Source: Mauremys mutica (Eukaryota > Chordata > Testudines > Geoemydidae). From it: 64,000 bases of DNA. The translations under genes were made by a program, and so were the position numbers. The number at the start of each line of letters is the position of its first letter. The stretch's first letter is position 1. The stretch is taken from NCBI RefSeq assembly GCF_020497125.1, contig NC_059073.1:21783225-21847224 (forward strand), in the 5' to 3' direction. The notes beneath the pieces were generated by a model, which worked only from the letters and a program-made list of their open reading frames with translations, ran no database searches and was not told the origin of the DNA. Positions 11,970 through 23,100 of this stretch are shown here, piece after piece.

Positions 11970-12375
11970 GGGACCCAGCCAAAATCAGATTAAGGCCCTA
12001 TTGTTCTAGGCATCAGGGCCAGCCTTAGGGAAAATGGCCCTCTTTTTGGTGCCCTTTAAGTACTGCTTCCCATACAGCGGGCCGCTCAGCATGCAGAGCA
12101 GCAGCAGGTGGAGAAGCGGTGGCGCTGCCGGTGTCGTGCTGCTGGGAGGGTGAAGAGGGGACCTGTGTGAGTGCCTGGCTCCCACCCACAGCCCTCTTTA
12201 TCCCCTTCCCCTGCTTCCTGCGTGGGCACAGCCTTTCTGCAGACTCTTGACCATGACACACACACCCCAACCACTGCGCCCTGGGCAGTCACCCATGTCA
12301 CCAACTGTAAGGCCATCCCTGCTAGGCACTGAACAAATGCACAGTAAGAGACTGTCCCTGCCCTGAAGAGGCTAC
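11970..12375 (-). repeat. L2-tailed/MIR-type SINE end, split by a hAT
   Basis: The plus strand shows AAAATCAGATTAAGGCCCTA up to 12013 and then, beyond the hAT, CTAGGCACTGAACAAATGCA and AGACTGTCCCTGCCCTGAAG. This is the reverse complement of the SINE tail also seen at 40068-40164. The two pieces rejoin cleanly across the insertion at 12014-12321. Confidence 0.65.
12014..12321. mobile_element. hAT MITE inside a SINE
   Basis: The inverted ends CAGGGCCAGCCTTA and TGTAAGGCCATCCCTG are flanked by CTAGGCAT (12006-12013) and CTAGGCAC (12322-12329), an 8-bp duplication with one mismatch. The insertion splits a SINE at its CTAGGCAC motif, so it is younger than the SINE. The minus-strand ORFs at 12025-12316 are internal. 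Confidence 0.75.
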
Positions 12376-12810
12376 TGGAAAGCCCACTGGTGAGCTTGTG
12401 ACATGGGATTCAAAACTGGGGCTCCCCAAACTCCTCTGCTATAGGGCTACCAAACATCCATTAGATGGGAATCCCAGCTGAGCTGGGCAGAATGCCAAGT
12501 GGTGACCTACAGGTCAGAGGCTCTAGGATACATTAGCTACATTCTGATCCATCCAGTCCCGCCTGTGCACTTACGTTACACCTTGGAGAATGAGGCTTGC
12601 TTTCTGGTAAGACAAGTTTATTAACTCTAGTTCTGACCTATCCAGAGCTTACACAGATCCCCCACAGGCAAATTCTCCAACATATTTCACTCTAATCTTA
12701 ACGGGGACAGCTCCCATTAGCCAAAATGCAACAGCAAAACAAATATTAGCATCACATCCACTTCTAAATTCAACATTTTGTACTATAGAATCATTCCCAC
12801 AATTACTCCA
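12376..12810. other. Unassigned sequence
   Basis: No gene or repeat family is recognised. Confidence 0.4.
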
Positions 12811-12959
12811 GGGTCCTTACACTGTGAGCTCAATCCTTGAGGGGACCATTTAGGGATCTGGAGCAAAAATCTGTCTGGGGATTGGTCCTGCTTTGAGCAG
12901 GGGGTTGGACTAGATGACCTCCTGAGGTCCCTTCCAACCCTGATATTCTATGATTCTAT
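12811..12959 (+). mobile_element. Cry-type tRNA-derived SINE with CR1 tail, 5'-truncated
   Basis: The remnant starts within the tRNA-related head. A Pol III B-box-like GAGCTCAATCC lies at 12826-12836. It is followed by GGACCATTTAGGGATCTGG and CAAAAATCTGTCTGGGGATT, then the CR1-type tail GGTTGGACTAGATGACCTCC, and ends in the ATTCTATG microsatellite. The A-box part is missing. From memory this arrangement is characteristic of the SINEs of hidden-necked turtles and is the strongest clue to the source. Confidence 0.85.
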
Positions 12960-13504
12960 ATATTTCTTTACCCTCACAAGGTCCATCTTTGGGCCCACAA
13001 CCTTCAGAGCCACAATACAGATAGCTTTCATTTCATCTATGAAAGTAACTGGAGGGGGGGGGAAAGAAAGCAAGCAGTTATTCTCAACTTGGCCAGTCCA
13101 TAAAGAGAAACAACACACACATTGAAAGTACATTACACTAGTATTTGTGAGACAGCAGTGAAATGCTGGACACCAGTATTCTCGATTTCTCTTCTGGACT
13201 CTGGGGACAGACCAGTCTAGTGACTACAGACAGCATAGCCAGACTAACACTTTCTCTGTTTATGTCTTCTGTGGAGAATAAACTCTGGATAAGAAAGCAT
13301 GAGGCTGTATCATAGGTCCTGATTCTCAAAGGTATTTAGGCCCCTAACTTCTAAGCATTCGAGGCTTAAATACTTTTGAGTATTTGAGCCCAATCTCATA
13401 GCACAGATGCAGTAGCAGATTTATAAACACCTATCGTGGCTTAGATGCTAAAGGGTGACAGAGCTACATTATGTTAGGGGTTTATAAATCTGCTACTTAA
13501 AGCT
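12960..13504. other. Unassigned, with a weak inverted repeat
   Basis: A palindromic segment sits at about 13326-13385 (CTCAAAGGTATTTAGGCCCC against GGCTTAAATACTTTTGAG). Nothing else is identified. Confidence 0.4.
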
Positions 13505-14215
13505 TGCCATCAAGACCAAAATGCTAGTGTACCAAGCTTGTGTCCTCAGCACTCTCATGTATGGTGGGGAAACATGGACAACTTATGCTCATCAGGAGAA
13601 AAGGTTGAACGATTTCCACCTACGTTGTTTACACCACATACTCAACACCAAATGTCAAGATAAAATCACCAATATAGAGGTTCTTCAAAGGGAAAATTTA
13701 CCAACTGTGACAGCCCTGCTCAAGCCAAGATGACTGCACTGGCTGGGCAATCTGAGTAGGTTGGAAGATGGATGCATACTCAAGGATATGCTATATGCGG
13801 AGCTATAAGCGGGAACAAGAACAGGGCATCCCAAGCTTCACTATAAAGACATGGCGAACCGCAGCCACTGGGCGCTTTGGGCATCCGTGCCTGAGGCCGG
13901 TCAATGTAAACAAATTGTCTTGCGGCCTGCCAGCAGATTACTTTGACAGGCCACAGGTTGTCCACCACTGACCCTGACCAGTTGGAAATTTTGGCAAGTG
14001 ATCGTAACAAGTGGTGCCATCGTCTCCATCAGGGTTCAAACTCCATGACAGGAGCCGGTTCCTACAGCTTGAGGAGAAAAGAGCCCAGAGGAAGCAAGCA
14101 GCTTCCAAGCAAGTTACAGACATTTGCAATAACTGCAAAAGATCATGCAAATCTCGGATTAGCCTATTCAGTCACATGAGACATTGCAAACCATCTACAT
14201 CACAGGACGCAATTC
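13505..14215 (+). pseudogene. LINE reverse-transcriptase C-terminal remnant, split by a hAT fragment
   Basis: From 13521 the frame encodes LVYQACVLSTLMYGGETWTT, the post-palm 'LYG-E-W' region of non-LTR reverse transcriptases, then about 45 residues to a stop (13731). Just after it, in a disrupted frame, LHWLGNLSRLEDG continues the family's 'RRLRWLGHV-RM-DGR' motif. Beyond an inserted hAT piece, translations DPDQLEILASDRNKW and, after a frameshift, QVTDICNNCKRSCKSRISL (about 14114-14170) continue to a C-x2-C-x12-H-x4-C finger typical of these LINE C-termini. A stop, a frameshift and a lost segment make it a dead relic. The clade is not resolved by eye. Confidence 0.75.
13851..13970 (-). mobile_element. 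hAT palindromic element, half copy
   Basis: GCGAACCGCAGCCACTGGGC, GTAAACAAA, GCCTGCCAGCAGATTA and the end CAGGTTGTCCACCACTG match one half of the palindromic hAT family complete at 23170-23503 and 47639-47975. It interrupts the LINE remnant, with about 30 bp of LINE lost at the junction. Confidence 0.65.
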
Positions 14216-15106
14216 CCACTGTCTTTTGCAGATGAAAGGATACCAACACACTGCATTTGTGCTAAGAGATTGGGCCCAGATACTCAAATTTGCATGCAAT
14301 TTGGCACACTCCTTCTGCAAGGTTGTACAGCAAAGATGAGCAGTGGCTTTGTGATATTAGAGACCTAGGTTTTATTCCGGTTCTTCTTCCTGAAGCATTA
14401 CCCTGGCCAAGCCCTCAGTTATCTGTGAATGAGAATTTCCCACCAAGGCAGCAGCATGAGATCTTGATTCATAGTAAGGCTTGTGACATATTAACAGTAA
14501 CCAGTGAAAGAGCTGGAACTAGAACTCTCTGTGTCTAGCCTGTACATCACTGCAACTTCCCCAAAGCTGCAGGGAACTGCACCGGAGTATCACTCCCACA
14601 TTACGCTTCCCCAAAATCAGGTGAAGGCTGGTGTTTTACCTGAAGCAGGCATCCAAAATCCCATTAACTCATGAGACATTCACAAGAGTTGACAACATTG
14701 GCATCACCTCCCAAGTTTCTTCTTGAGCCTCCCAGCTCTTTCAACAGCCACGGCCCAGCTTCCTGCGCACACTCGGCCTAGAGAGACTCACCCCTTGCTG
14801 CTCCAGCAGCTGGAGAGATCCACAGCTTGTTCCATCTCTCCTCTCTCTATATTTCAGAAGGGGAGTTTATACACAGCTTGCCCTCTTCATAGCAGTCCTC
14901 GCCTGCCTCTAACTCCCTTGGTCCCTCTGTACTACAAGTTCCAGAATTCCCTTGTTCTGGGGAGAACTGGGAGAGCTGTGCAAACACCGCGGTGGCCTGC
15001 CTTACAGGACACGCACCGTATGACAGGAAGCTACAAATAGATGAATGAAGTTTTTTTCAGGTTATCTTTACCTTAATGCACACTGACAACTGTTGGAGAT
15101 TTAGAC
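14216..15106. other. Unassigned sequence
   Basis: There is no gene. The open frame at 14723-15040 is proline- and serine-rich with no recognisable domain. Confidence 0.4.
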
Positions 15107-15109
15107 TCA

Positions 15110-15471
15110 GGCCTGTTCTACATTACAGAGTTAGATCGACGCAAGGCAGCTTACATCGACCTAACTACGGAATTGTCTACATTTACATTTCGTTCCTGCT
15201 GATGTAACTGCCCTGCTATGCCAACTTAATAACTCCACCTCTCCGAGTGGCATAGAGTCAAGGTCCATGTAGTGTCAGTGTAGACACTGCGTTGTTTACA
15301 TCAACTGTCCCACAATGCCCCACCCTGATGGCACAATCAATACAAGTGCTCCTGGTGAGGACATGCATGCCAACATAAAGAGCAAAATGCATGCACAAGA
15401 GATGCAATTACTGCAGCAGCTGTATGCCGACGCAAATTAGGTCAACTTAATTTTGTAGCGTAGACATGGCC
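15110..15471 (+). mobile_element. Harbinger-like MITE (362 bp)
   Basis: The ends GGCCTGTTCTACATTACAGA and TTTTGTAGCGTAGACATGGC are flanked by an exact TCA duplication (15107-15109 and 15472-15474). The sequence GTTAGATCGACGCAAGGCAG near the left end is mirrored by GCCGACGCAAATTAGGTCAA near the right end. Confidence 0.8.
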
Positions 15472-15474
15472 TCA

Positions 15475-16854
15475 TCTAATGAAACAAACAGGAGTTTTGC
15501 TGGGGATGGAAGTTGGAGGTTAGTTTGAACACACACACACACCAGTACGAACACCGGCATAGCCTTCCTGGGGAGCTCTAGAAAGACACAAACACGACAG
15601 CAGGGTCCAAATGTAATGGAGAAAGTGGAGAAGAGGAGAAGGTGCCAAAGAAAGAAGCTACGTTTGCTAGAAAAATTGCTGTTATCTCTCATCTTGACCA
15701 GGGAAACCACCTCCTCTTTGGCCTTGCAGACATACAGCATGCCCTTCTTATACCCAGGCAGAATTTTGCGGCTAAAATCATTCTTTTGGCCCATCATTCC
15801 CCTCCACTAGCTCTCCCTTCTCCATCACACACAAGGAACTCAGACGGACGAATGCTAACGTGAATATCACTCTGTCTTCACTTTTTCCCTCCCCATGTTT
15901 AACTTTTTCTTGCCTTCACTCCCACAGCTATGCCCTCCATTGCTGCTCCTGACACAGCCTAGTGCCTGAATCATCCCCGAGCTTATAAAATCCAGGCTGG
16001 AGGAATGCTAGCTGCTATATTGTGTAATGCTGACAAATGCCTGCTCTGTAAACCTACTTACACATCCAGCAGTACGAGTCACTAAGGTAATTTGATCCAA
16101 GCCTCATCAGCGACAGTATTGTACCATCCCCTACTGTATCCTTCTCCCTCCCCACCGCTCCAAAGTGCACGGAGCATAGGGACATCTGCCAGCCAAATAC
16201 AATAATATTCAGAAATGTGCATTACTAGGATCACATCCTTTAGCCTATATGCTCTGGTCCTAAGCTTTTCTTGTTTATCCTTTTACATTTCTTCAGCTTC
16301 TTCTCCCATTCCCACCCTCCACCCGTTTTTGCTATTTCCATCTTTGAGGGATGTCAGGCATCCTCAATTTCCCTCCCCCACTTCATGGCCACCCTCCCAT
16401 TCCCATTTTTTCTCCTCTATCACATTGAGTTTGAGAAAATCTCCAGACACTGTCTAGGAGCTGTTCTAACTTATTTGACTAGGGGACCAGTGCCAGCTAA
16501 GAATTGGCAGGACTCCACCACACCACCTTCCTCCTTGACCCTGCCATCACTGCTGGAGGGTGTATGTGCGGGGTGGGGGGGAGCGCAGGAGGAAGGAGCT
16601 GTTTGCATAAGATCCAGGTCTGTCCATTTGACATCATCTTCCCCACCAAGGGAAATTCTCAGCTTGGGTCCTGCATCCAGATGACAGGGGATTGGTCCAG
16701 GGGAGAGAGTTTGCCCTTGATATTTACACTTTATTTTCCTTCATCTGAAATAAAAGTCAGCTATGCTAATAACGATATATTAAGTTGTGTACAAGGAAAC
16801 CATTACATTCTCCCATCTCCCCTCCACCCTTCCCCTTCTCCTTATGTTATCTCT
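15475..16854. other. Unassigned sequence
   Basis: An (AC)n run lies at about 15528-15541. The overlapping frames at 16215-16881 are short, C/T-rich, and change frame with no domain. A TATA-like CTTATAAAATCC at 15981-15992 has nothing downstream to support a promoter. Confidence 0.45.
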
Positions 16855-17663
16855 AGGGCCCTACCAAATTCACGGCCATGAAAAACGTGTCATGGACCGA
16901 GAAATCTGGTCTTTTGTGTGTTTTTACCCTGTACTGTACAGATTTCACAGGGGAGACCGGAGTTTCTCAAATTGGGGGTCCTGACCCAAAAGGGAGTTGC
17001 AGGGAGTCACAAGGTTATTTTAGGGGGGATTGTGGTATTGCCCCCTTTACTTCTGCGCTGCCGTCAGAGCTGGGTGGCCAGAGAGTGGTGGCTCTTGGCT
17101 GGGTGCCCAGCTCTGAAGGCAATGCCCCACCAGCAACAGCGCAGAAGTAAGGGCAGCAGTACCACAACCCCACCCACAATAACCTTGAGACCCCCTGTAG
17201 CAGGGTGCTGGTGCTGCCCAGTCAGCTCCAATCAGGGGAAACAGATTGGGGCTGATGGAAAAGCCAGTCCTCAGGCTATAAAGGCTGGGAGGAAGGCAGG
17301 GGGCAGCCAGCGAGAAGTCAGGCAGGGAGGGAACTGGAGGCCTCCTAGCTGAAGGCTGACTGCCTGTAAAGGAGGTGACTAATCCTGTAAAGCTTGTATA
17401 TAGATGGACACTGGTGGTGGGACAACCTTAAGTGAATAAAGACACGGGTGTTGCACAACCCTGAAGCCTCTCTGAGCCTTATTGGGGGCAACAAACCGGC
17501 TCCAGGAAGAGGGGCGGGTCGTGGACCTTGGTACCCCCCCCACACACACACACCTCCTTTTTGGGTCATGACCCCTACAATTACAACACAGTGAAAATTT
17601 CAGATTTAAATAGCTGAAATCATGAAATTTACTATTTTAAAAATCTCTGACTGTGAATTTGGT
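16855..17663 (+). mobile_element. hAT element (AGGGCCCTACC end) carrying an LTR
   Basis: The left end AGGGCCCTACCAAATTCACG is followed by GTTTCTCAAATTGGGGGTCC. The interior arms CTTTACTTCTGCGCTGCCGT and AGCGCAGAAGTAAGGGCAGC are inverted. The right side TTTTTGGGTCATGACCCCTA and GTGAATTTGG are the expected mirror. The final AGGGCCCT is missing, so the right end is truncated. A probable LTR is inserted at 17196-17552. The open frames at 16918-17352 run across both and are not genes. Confidence 0.75.
17196..17552 (+). mobile_element. Probable solo LTR inside the hAT
   Basis: The sequence interrupts the hAT exactly where its inverted arm should continue. It begins TGTAGCAGGGTG and ends ACACACA, with CCCCC to the left and CCTCC to the right as a weak 5-bp duplication. 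It has a TATA-like CTATAAAGG at about 17276 and an AATAAAG signal at about 17435. The AC run at the end blurs the border. No internal retroelement genes are present. Confidence 0.5.
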
Positions 17664-18652
17664 TCTCTCTCCTGTTCTCCTCCTCCTCCTTTGTCTTTGT
17701 GGTAGTGATCCCACATTAGCAATATTACCCAGATACTCTTCCTTCTGCTTCCCACCCACCCCCTTTCGATTCCCTGGATCCCCATCTTGAGATCGGTGCC
17801 CAAGTATGTCTCTGACAGCGCTATTATCAGCCAACACTCTTGTCTCTGTTGGTTGATTCGGTTTTGTCGTGGCAAGTTTTTCCATAGCTGAGGCTATTGA
17901 GCCATGAAGCCTGTTTGCCAAGTGCAGAGATCGTTCTTTCCCTGAACTTACTGTCAATAAAATATGGTCGCATCAGACGCGTTAGCACAATTGTATTCAT
18001 GAGCAAGGAAATTGAAATTTTACCTTTCAAAGAGAAATGAAGCTTTGCTCTGAGATAAAAGGGCAGCGGGTTGAAGAATGTAAACAAAGTTTGCATTTTC
18101 TCATAGCTAAAGAAAAAAATTATGCCAAAACTATTTCAAACAGAGGCCCTATATAAGGAAGTCTGCAAAACCACTTCCCATTTCATAGGACAGGATATAC
18201 CAAAGTAATGATACAGCTTGGCACGAATAACAAAGATAACTTCCACTCTATTTAAATACTACAAGAACATTTAAAGACATCTTGGGTATAAATCCCATTT
18301 TGATTACATTCTTCAGCCTTACTTTAATGTTCATCTTTTTCTGGGCAGGAGGGGCGGAGGGCAGGATAGTCATAACTTGTGGCTTGTGAAGATTATAAGC
18401 ATGTAGTAGGCAGGACTGGAAATTTAACTCTGGCATTTCTTCCCCAAATGGGTATGGTGCAGGGACCCTGCATGTAATCCTCTTCCCGTTGTTTTACTAG
18501 GAACCTTTTACAACTTATGGCTGACCTGGAAGATGAAAGGTAATTTAAGCTCTAATTTTCTCAATAAGGGGTGAGCAAAGAAAACAAAATTATATTAAAA
18601 CAAAGAGACCAAAGCCACTGAATCAATCTCTGCCAGACTCATCACCCTGGGG
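17664..18652. other. Unassigned sequence
   Basis: I see no gene or clear repeat. It contains AT-rich stretches near 18090-18340. Confidence 0.4.
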
Positions 18653-18930
18653 CAGTGGTTTCCAAACTGGGGTTCCTAAACCACGGGGGGTTCGTGAAAT
18701 GTTACAGGGGGTTCTCAGGGAAAAAAATCCCTAATGGCAAACACAGCACAGGGCCAGCAGCCCAGAGGCCCTGGACTTCCAAGAGCTAAGCAGATCATAG
18801 CAAGCATCCCTATCACACTGAGGAGATTTAATCTTCAAGACTCCTTATAAGAAATGGAAAGGGAGGTGGATATTTTTTGCTGTTCTGGGCACCAGAGCAG
18901 TGTGATTTTGAGGAGGAATTTCAGCATTTT
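18653..18930 (+). mobile_element. hAT (Charlie-type) fragment
   Basis: It starts with CAGTGGTTTCCAAACTGGGG, the classic terminal sequence of this hAT group, followed by GTTACAGGGGGTTCTCAGGG. No matching right end is visible, so it is 3'-truncated or diverged. The right boundary is approximate. Confidence 0.6.
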
Positions 18931-19679
18931 GGGAGAAAGAATGGAATATTTCTCTAGTGAGTGTTTTGTATTTCTTAAGGACAGCTGTTGGAAACTGCTC
19001 AGAGGTTTGGAATGTTAGCAGGGAGATGGAGCGGTGGGCAGTGGGAAGGGAAAATGGCCCAAAGTGCATGATAAATTGTAGTCCTGAGATACATTTTATT
19101 TATCACATGGCTCTGCAAAGCATCACAGGGATGTCATCACCACATAAGTGGTGTATATGGTGGCTGCATCCCCTGTACATCCTCCTGTACTGGGATTAAT
19201 CATACTCCTAGAATGAATGACCTCTGTGGGTATCTATGTCAAGTGAAAGAGAGGAAGAATTGAGAGAGATACTGAAGGAAAGAGAACCCATTATACCCCC
19301 AATCCCTAGTTCCTTTGTGTTCTCATTTCAGTAGCCTGATCCTCACACTCCCTATTCATGCAGATACCTACGCTCTGGACAGAGTAGTTGATGACAGTTG
19401 GGGAGGCCATGTGCCTTCCCCAATCATACTGTCATTTCCCCAGACCACAGGACCATCTAGTGCTCAGTGTTGGTGAGCTGACATTTCAATTGCTTTGGGC
19501 TTTTAAAAATATATTCCATTACTCTTTCTTTGTGCATATTCATACTTCTGCTGCAGAAGCCATAAGAGAAGGCTGGACAGAGTACGATCCTCACATTCTT
19601 CAGAGATAATTCTACTTCATGAGCAGCACATGCAATACACTCCCTGGTCATCCTTTTTGTACAATCCAGTACACAGATA
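18931..19679. other. Unassigned sequence
   Basis: Nothing is recognised apart from chance ORFs. Confidence 0.4.
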
Positions 19680-19735
19680 GGAACACGGGACATAAAACTG
19701 GAAGGGACCATCCCAGTTCCCTGTCATACAGTCCC
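19680..19735 (-). repeat. Old CR1 3'-end remnant
   Basis: ACATAAAACTGGAAGGGACC, then GTTCCCTGTCATACAG, resembles the reverse complement of a CR1 tail (TGGAAGGGACC, then CCAG-CCCCTG). It is short and diverged. Confidence 0.4.
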
Positions 19736-21368
19736 ATCAATGCAATCCCAATGAATGCAATACAGCCCCTCCCCCCCCCGATTACACACACACACTTTTC
19801 ACCTACCAAGTTCCAGAAAATGAATGACAGGAAATATATCACCATGTTCTGTCTATTGCTGAGGCTCAGAGTGTTAAGCATAGATCAGTAATGCCCATAT
19901 CTAGAAGGTTCATTCTAGAATAACATAGAGGAAGCTCTGGGTCCATCAGCACCATGGGAAAAGATGAGATCTGGCATTCTTCTAATGCTCATTTGCTGCT
20001 TCCTTCTTCCCACCAGGCCACCTTTGTGTCCCTTCCTCCAAATGCATGCTGGAGCTTAGGACCCAAAGTCACCTTCAAAGTCAGCGGAACGTAGACTCCT
20101 AATTGCCTAACTCACTTGTGAAAATGGGTCTTAGGTATTTTTGAAAATTTGACCCCAAACTAATATGCACAAAAATATAGAAATAATTGTAAACTATTTT
20201 GCATTTCCTAAAATATTTTATATATATCAGTAAGGCACTGGCTGCAGCAGCAGCCAGTACCGAGGTGCATTGTGTTAGCCGTCTCTCCCTTAGGCAGGTT
20301 CTATGACCACCCAGTATGCAGGGATAGCAAGGCTGCTTCCCCCAGGTGTATGCTTCACCAACGACCTGGCCAGCTTCAGCAGTGCCAGACTTGCATGGTC
20401 TAGATGAGATTTTCAGAACTGCAAACTGTGGGATTATGACAAACTATGCCCAAGGGGAGGAAGAGTCCCCCAAAACTCTTCACTAACCTTGCGTAGTGCT
20501 GGGCCCAATCAGCCCATAAATTAACTAAGGAAAGGGGGCTTGCTCTGAGGGGAATGTTTTCAGGACGTATTTAACAAGTGGACCGGGAGGTCACTGTAGG
20601 GCATCAGAGCTGTGTTTGTCATTATGTTTTTCACTAAACAAGCTTAAAATAGTATGGGTTTCATATACGTAATAACTCTGTCAATTAATGGAGAAAACTA
20701 AGAAGGTTACCAGTGCACTGATACCTTACAATGTGAGGGATCTTATTGCGCTTGAGCAATAGCATCACAGCTCCTTATGATGCCAGACAGTTAATGGAAC
20801 AACTGCCAAAGCTAAGTCCTGTCTTTCCTAGGCAAGGACATACCTGCTCTGTGTAGAAACAGGCAGGCTGGGGGAGTCTGAAAAGTGAAAGGAAGAGAGA
20901 CTGAAGATCAAAACAAGCTTGTTTTGTTCTCACCACTGGGTGTGTCCTCATTCCGAGTGAGGAAGTAATGTGGTCTAACATCCTGATCAGCTGAGAAGTC
21001 TCATTTCTCAGCATTGCTACAACAGAAGTGCGATTTTCATATCCCCTTCTCCTTCACATCAAACGCTGCCACCGTTTCACCTGGGACCATCGGTCTCAGC
21101 CCAGAGCTGGGCAGCCTAATTAAGTGATGTTCAAAGGCTTGTTCCCAATTAAACCAAAAAACCAATCAGTTGTGAAGAGGCCGCTCCAGAGTTTTCAAGG
21201 TTTGCCCTTCACCTGCCCCGCTCCACCCCCGAACCCATAAACACTGCATAATGACATACTTGAACCCAAATCCAGAGCTTTTGGGGTGGAAGAGGTGGGA
21301 CAGGTACAAAGGTACATCTGGGAAACAAGTCAGGGAGGCAGATTGTTATTAGGGGTAAAAACATGGCC
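19736..21368. other. Unassigned sequence
   Basis: There is a small AC run at about 19785-19795. At 20057-20150 a CAAAGTCAGCGGAA...GAAAATTTGACCCC segment belongs to the short dispersed repeats. No gene is supported. Confidence 0.4.
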
Positions 21369-21376
21369 TGTTTGGG

Positions 21377-21598
21377 CAGGGGTGGCTCTAGGAATTTCGC
21401 CGCCCCAAGCACGGCGGCACGCCGCAGGGGGTGCTCTGGCGGTCGCCGGGCCCGCGGCTCCGGTGGAGCATCCGCAGGGATGCCTGCGGGAGGTCCACCG
21501 GAGCCGCCTGCCACCCTCCCGGCGACAGGCAGAGCGCCCCCCCGCGGCATGCCGCCCCAAGCACGCGCTTGGCGCGCTGGGATCTGGAGCCGGCCCTG
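21377..21598. mobile_element. GC-rich hAT MITE, copy 1
   Basis: It is bounded by a perfect 8-bp duplication TGTTTGGG (21369-21376 and 21599-21606). The ends are CAGGGGTGGCTCTAGGA and GGAGCCGGCCCTG. The interior is GC-rich and nearly palindromic (GGGCCCGCGGCTCCGGTGGA, then GGTCCACCGGAGCC). The same family recurs at 54920-55236. The alanine/proline/arginine-rich ORFs on both strands here are palindrome artefacts. Confidence 0.85.
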
Positions 21599-21750
21599 TG
21601 TTTGGGACAGGTGCACTTTTAACAGGGAGGAGGGGGAAGTAAGTGTGCTGGGGAATGGCTTCCTTTGCCTTGCCTAAGAAAGAGGCTAGCAAGGTCATCA
21701 ATTTTTTGAGGACGAGTTGAAGTGCCCAGCTGTTACACCCAGCAGTTCTC
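21599..21750. other. Short unassigned gap
   Basis: Includes the right-hand hAT target duplication; nothing else is recognised. Confidence 0.4.
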
Positions 21751-21753
21751 TAA

Positions 21754-22056
21754 GTGTGTAGACATCACTGCAGCTGGGAGGGTGCTTCCCAGCACGGGTA
21801 GACAGACATGTGCTAGCTCTGCTGGAGCTAGCGAGCCAGAATTAACAGCGTGGCTGTGATGGCACAGGCAGCGGCTTGGCTAGCTGCCCAAGCACAAGCT
21901 CACTCAGTCCCTTGGGCATAGTCTTGGGTGGCTAACCCGAGCCACTACCGCAGCCACACACACTGCTATTTTTAGCACACTAGCTTGAGCAGAGCTAGCG
22001 GCTATCTGTCTATCAGTGCTGAGTGACACACTCCCAGCTACTGTGTAGCCATACCC
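21754..22056 (-). mobile_element. Harbinger-like MITE (GCTAGC-rich), copy 1
   Basis: TAA flanks both sides (21751-21753 and 22057-22059). The ends GTGTGTAGACATCACTGCAG and CTACTGTGTAGCCATACCC are inverted. Interior CTAGCTCTGCTGGAGCTAGC and TAGCTTGAGCAGAGCTAGC match the copy at 30210-30513. Confidence 0.75.
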
Positions 22057-22361
22057 TAAGGAGCTAAGTGGCCACAATCCAACAATGTAAGGGCATTGGC
22101 CAGGCCTCTGTTCCCCAGCCCTGTGCACCAGCAGCCATGCTGCCATTTTATGAAGTAGCAGGAAGGGGTGCTGCAGCACATTGTCTCCCTGCCCTGAGCC
22201 ATCCTGCCCCATGCACACGGAGCTTCACTGCATCCACCCCCGTTTCCCACTTTTAAAACCAGAAGTGATTTTGCCCTAGCAATATCAAATTGGGATTAAG
22301 AGACTTTCAGGTTAAGGAGTGAAGGGAAATGCATGAAGTGGCATTGGCCAGAGACCTCTGA

Positions 22362-22553
22362 TACACCTCTACCCCGATATAACGCAACCCGATATAACAC
22401 GAATTTGGATATAACACGGTAAAGCAGCGCTCCAGGGGGGTGGGGCTGCACACTCCAGCGGATCAAAGCAAGTTCGATATAACGTGGTTTCACCTTTAAC
22501 ACGGTAAGATTTTTTGGCTCCTGAGGACAGCGTTATATTGAGGTAGAGGTGTA
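22362..22553 (+). mobile_element. Mariner/pogo-like MITE (TA-flanked)
   Basis: The ends TACACCTCTACCCCGATATA and TATATTGAGGTAGAGGTGTA are about 20-bp inverted repeats bounded by TA, as expected for Tc1/mariner-type insertion. Interior GATATAAC repeats occur five times. The 192-bp sequence has no transposase. Confidence 0.8.
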
Positions 22554-23100
22554 TATACCATTGCACTAGGCTGCTGCCAGACCTCTGTTACCCTCAGTGG
22601 ACTACCTTCTGTGGTAGCAAATTTCACCCACACCCTTGTTCCTGGGCTCACCTGAGCAAAACTATTTGTTTTAATTCCTTATGGGAAATGTCTTCATAAT
22701 CTTCAAAAGAACAAGCACTCTGGCTGCATGCTTAACTGCAGGCATGTCGATATCCCCTGTATCAGAGGGAACTGCCTGTTTGTAACTTGAATGAAAGAAA
22801 GAAATTAGCCACTTGGAACTGATAGGAGAATCTGTCCTTCCCGACTGAGCTGGGCACATGGTGCTGTGATTGTGACCTTTGTTGTGTCGTATAAAGGAAG
22901 GACCTAGTATTTGAACCAGGCCCTGTGGTGAGAGAGCGAGATCAGCTTAAATTAGGTTTTCCACAGGAACCTTTTGATGTACCTGCACATGTGGTAACAA
23001 AGGATTTCATTATTGGTTATGCTGTTGTCTCTATGACTATGGTCTGCCTGAGTGCATGTGTGTGCTGGCTGTAAGCCAGTGGAGCGTATATTTTCTCTTC
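22554..23100. other. Unassigned sequence
   Basis: No gene or repeat is recognised. Confidence 0.4.

Noticed and set aside
15981..15992. TATA-box promoter at CTTATAAAATCC
   Set aside because: No downstream exon, initiator or conserved frame supports it.
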